NCBI GenBank assembly: GCA_002697505.1
Contig: NZWA01000015.1
Location: 1 to 8,790 of the forward strand
DNA: 8,790 bases
Source of the DNA: Flavobacteriales bacterium
GTDB taxonomy: Bacteria > Bacteroidota > Bacteroidia > Flavobacteriales > BACL11
Direction: 5' to 3'
Below are positions 6,883 to 8,790 of the stretch, in pieces; positions within the stretch are counted from its first letter, which is position 1; every line of letters begins with the position of its first letter. The position numbers and the translations under genes were made by a program. A model generated the notes under the pieces. It searched no databases. It was not told the origin of the DNA and worked only from the letters and a program-made list of their open reading frames with translations.

Positions 6883-7173
6883 TTATTTAAGAATTATATC
6901 TTTTATAACATCCTTTTTTAACTTTTTATTAATTCTTTGAATTAGTTGAGTTTTTTTATAGGAAATCTCGTTTCTAACTATTGATGATCTTAATTTTACA
7001 TATAGTTTGTCATCAACTAGTTTTGTGCTTTTAATATATTTCTCTAAATCTTTTCCAATAATATTATTCCAAACATCTAAAACATTTAAATCATCAAATC
7101 TTTTTGATAACTTATTATTTCTCATAAGCTTTTTTATTACTTCTGCTATCGTATTAATATTATTTCTTCGCAT
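6883..7173 (-). CDS. DUF721 protein, short DciA-like
   Basis: 96 residues from the ATG at 7173 (MRRNNINTIAEVIKKLM), which overlaps the recF stop by 14 nt. A start at 7230 would add 19 hydrophobic residues and bury more of recF; the shorter start fits the usual length and N-terminus of the Bacteroidota family. Seen: basic protein (many Lys, Asn, Ile), with VWNNIIGKDLEKYIKSTK and KLYVKLRSSIVRNEISYKK, the two conserved stretches of DUF721. Known: DUF721 includes DciA, the ancestral bacterial loader of DnaB helicase, which has a similar fold for DNA and helicase binding. Inferred: a replication role, strengthened by the coupling to recF. The tail beyond this domain seen in larger DciA proteins is absent. 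It sits last in the recF operon. Confidence 0.8.
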   Translation of the reverse strand: MRRNNINTIAEVIKKLMRNNKLSKRFDDLNVLDVWNNIIGKDLEKYIKSTKLVDDKLYVKLRSSIVRNEISYKKTQLIQRINKKLKKDVIKDIILK

Positions 7174-8269
7174 CTTTAATTTGACCATTATTAACTCTAA
7201 AAATACTAAATGCAATATCTGTTTTATCAAGTATTTGCTTGCACCTTAACTCATGAGTATCAGTTATAAAAACCTGATTAATGTTCTTGTTTTTTACAAA
7301 CTCAACAAGCTTTAATACCCTATTATCATCAAGCTTATCAAAAATATCATCAAGTAACAAAATTGGCGCATAACCAATATTATTTTTTATAAACTCAAAT
7401 TGAGCAAGCTTGAGGGCGATTAAAAAGGATTTTTGCTGACCTTGCGATCCAATTTTTTTTATTAAATGACTATTCATTTTTAATAAAACATCATCTTTAT
7501 GAATTCCACATTGAGTGTAATTAGTCATTCTATCTTTTGGTAAAGATTCTTTTAATAAAATATTAAACTTTTTATCATTAAGTTGAGAATTAAATATTAA
7601 ATCAACTTCTTCATTATTATCAGAAATTTTTGAATAATAATCTTTAAAAATTGCAGCAAAATCATTCATAAAATATTTTCTTTCTTCAAAAATAAATTCA
7701 CCTAGCTTAATAAGATTTTGATCATAAAAATCTAAGTTAATTTGATCAAAATATTTTTTTTCATTAAATTGTCTTAAAAGAAAATTTCTTTGTTTTAATA
7801 TTTTGTTATAGTCAATTAATGAATTAATATATGAAGGATTGTATAATGAAATGGTACTATCAATAAATTTTCTTCTTACATCACTGCCCTCGATTATTAA
7901 ATTAGTATCAGTTGGAGATATTATAATAATGGGAAACCTTCCAATATGATCTGCAAAACGTTTATATCTTTTTAAATTATTCTTTACACGTTTTCCCAAC
8001 TTATTTTGATAGTTACATTCCACTAAAAAATCTTCATCATTTTTTAAAAAATTTCCTTTAATAATAAAATAATCTTCATCAAATTTTACATTTAAACTAT
8101 CAACATGGTTGAAATAACTTTTAGTTAATGACAAATAATGTATACTATCTAATATGTTTGTCTTACCAGAACCATTTTTGCCGACAAAACAAATAATCTT
8201 ATTAGAAAAATTAAATTTACTTAATGAATGGTTCTTAAAATTTTGTAATGTTAATGATTTTAAATACAC
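7160..8269 (-). CDS. recF: DNA replication and repair protein RecF
   Basis: 369 residues, usual length, started by GTG at 8269: an in-frame TAA lies two codons upstream, and the N-terminal strand MYLKSLTLQNFKNH is the conserved RecF beginning, so no later start fits. Seen: Walker A GKNGSGKT (30-37), ABC/SMC signature GSQGQQKS (274-281), Walker B ILLLDDIFDKLD (303-314) with its D-loop, and His339 in TDTHE, the switch residue; all intact. Known: cytoplasmic SMC-like ATPase that dimerises on DNA with ATP and, with RecO and RecR, helps load RecA at gaps. Context: first gene of an operon with the DciA-like gene, its last 14 nt overlapping that gene's start, and divergent from the TPR gene, an order common in Bacteroidota. 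Confidence 0.96.
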   Translation of the reverse strand: MYLKSLTLQNFKNHSLSKFNFSNKIICFVGKNGSGKTNILDSIHYLSLTKSYFNHVDSLNVKFDEDYFIIKGNFLKNDEDFLVECNYQNKLGKRVKNNLKRYKRFADHIGRFPIIIISPTDTNLIIEGSDVRRKFIDSTISLYNPSYINSLIDYNKILKQRNFLLRQFNEKKYFDQINLDFYDQNLIKLGEFIFEERKYFMNDFAAIFKDYYSKISDNNEEVDLIFNSQLNDKKFNILLKESLPKDRMTNYTQCGIHKDDVLLKMNSHLIKKIGSQGQQKSFLIALKLAQFEFIKNNIGYAPILLLDDIFDKLDDNRVLKLVEFVKNKNINQVFITDTHELRCKQILDKTDIAFSIFRVNNGQIKDAKK

Positions 8270-8324
8270 TTTTTATAAATAAAATAATACGATAGATTAA
8301 ATCAAGATAATTTTCAAAAAATTT

Positions 8325-8332
8325 TATCTTTG
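8325..8332 (+). promoter_or_regulatory. Candidate -7 box of the TPR gene promoter
   Basis: TATCTTTG followed by C matches TAnnTTTG and lies 20 nt before the ATG at 8353. No clear -33 TTTG is seen 19-21 nt upstream. Confidence 0.5.
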
Positions 8333-8337
8333 CGTTT

Positions 8338-8345
8338 CAAAAATA
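8338..8345 (-). promoter_or_regulatory. Possible -7 box of the recF promoter
   Basis: TATTTTTG on the minus strand, about 68 nt before the recF GTG. It is the only full TAnnTTTG match on that strand in the 8270-8352 gap, but it has no -33 partner. If real, it faces the TPR promoter box at 8325-8332 from 5 bp away, so the two polymerase sites would compete. Confidence 0.25.
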
Positions 8346-8352
8346 ACAATTA

Positions 8353-8790
8353 ATGGCCAAAAATAATGATAAAAATACGGACCAATTTGAACAAATTGGA
8401 GAAACTATTTCTAAAACCGAACAGTTTATTGAACAAAATAAAAAACGTCTTTCAATTATTACAAGTGTTGTAATTGGATTAGTTATAATTGTATTTCTTT
8501 ATAATAACAAATGGCTTCCTGCTAAATCTTCAGAGGCTCACTCTGATATGTATATGGCTCAAATATATTTTGAGCAAGATTCATTTAATTTAGCTCTTAA
8601 TGGAGATGGACAATTTTTAGGTTTTTTAGATTTAGCTGATGAATATTCTTCAGTTAAAGAAGGTAAATTAGCAAACTACTATGCAGGTGTATGTTATATG
8701 AATTTAGGAGAATATGAAAATGCAATAGATTATTTAAAAAATTTTTCATCAAACGATTTATTACTTTCAACACTTGCTTTAGGACTTATC
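8353..8790 (+). CDS. Membrane-anchored tetratricopeptide repeat protein, 3' end cut by window
   Basis: 146 codons from the ATG at 8353 to the right edge, no stop. Seen: a charged, Gln/Glu-rich N-terminal tail (1-32), one membrane helix at about 34-50 (LSIITSVVIGLVIIVFLY), a short linker with KWLP, then helical pairs. These include the conserved stretch AQIYFEQDSFNLAL and a clear TPR at about 104-137 (LANYYAGVCYMNLGEYENAIDYLKNF). Inferred topology: N-terminus in the cytoplasm, TPR domain in the periplasm. The arrangement resembles YfgM/ancillary SecYEG-type proteins and a Bacteroidota family regularly placed divergent to recF and upstream of ribH; the exact role is unknown. A typical full length would be about 220-250 residues. 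Confidence 0.85.
   Translation, partial: MAKNNDKNTDQFEQIGETISKTEQFIEQNKKRLSIITSVVIGLVIIVFLYNNKWLPAKSSEAHSDMYMAQIYFEQDSFNLALNGDGQFLGFLDLADEYSSVKEGKLANYYAGVCYMNLGEYENAIDYLKNFSSNDLLLSTLALGLI

Noticed and set aside
7174..7230. Longer start for the DciA-like gene
   Set aside because: The added residues are the hydrophobic shadow of recF codons, and the family N-terminus starts at MRRNN.
7007..7249. Plus-strand open frame of 80 codons across the DciA-like/recF junction
   Set aside because: Antisense to two recognised genes; its Phe/Leu/Ser-rich content is what the complement of Lys/Asn-rich AT-rich genes gives.

Overview
The window is AT-rich DNA from a member of the Bacteroidota, most probably a marine-type Flavobacteriales. 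Four things point there. Several genes are preceded by the Bacteroidota -7 box TAnnTTTG and by A-rich leaders rather than Shine-Dalgarno sites. The secreted protease carries Cys-bounded GCTDP…NYDP…DDGSC repeats typical of secreted proteins in this phylum. The gene order recF / short DUF721 (DciA-like) protein / divergent membrane-anchored TPR protein is familiar from the phylum, and so is a DHH phosphoesterase next to a secreted peptidyl-prolyl isomerase. These placements rest on remembered family knowledge; no database search was run.

Layout. 1-4173 (minus): the first 1391 codons of a very large secreted subtilisin-family (S8, KP-43-like) protease. The gene runs off the left edge without a stop, so its C-terminus (where a type IX secretion sorting domain would be expected) is not visible. 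4174-4329: intergenic, holding the protease promoter -7 box and a Rho-independent terminator for the operon to its right. 4330-6382 (minus): a two-gene operon, nrnA (DHH/DHHA1 nanoRNase/pAp phosphatase) followed after 1 nt by a periplasmic dual-family immunophilin (cyclophilin plus FKBP in one chain). 6383-6463: a compact divergent promoter region. 6464-6880 (plus): ndk. 6883-8269 (minus): recF, started by GTG, overlapping by 14 nt a short DciA-like DUF721 gene that ends 2 bp from the end of ndk. 8270-8352: a second divergent promoter region. 8353-8790 (plus): the start of a membrane-anchored TPR protein, cut by the right edge.

How the genes relate. The right half is housekeeping: nucleotide pool (ndk), small-RNA and pAp turnover (nrnA), replication and repair (recF, DciA-like), and cell-envelope functions (immunophilin, TPR protein). 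The left half is an accessory extracellular protease. Its C-terminal half is a mosaic of repeated modules with a higher-order duplication. That mosaic is the least ordinary content of the window. I see no mobile element, CRISPR array, tRNA, rRNA, or evidence of a new multi-gene system.
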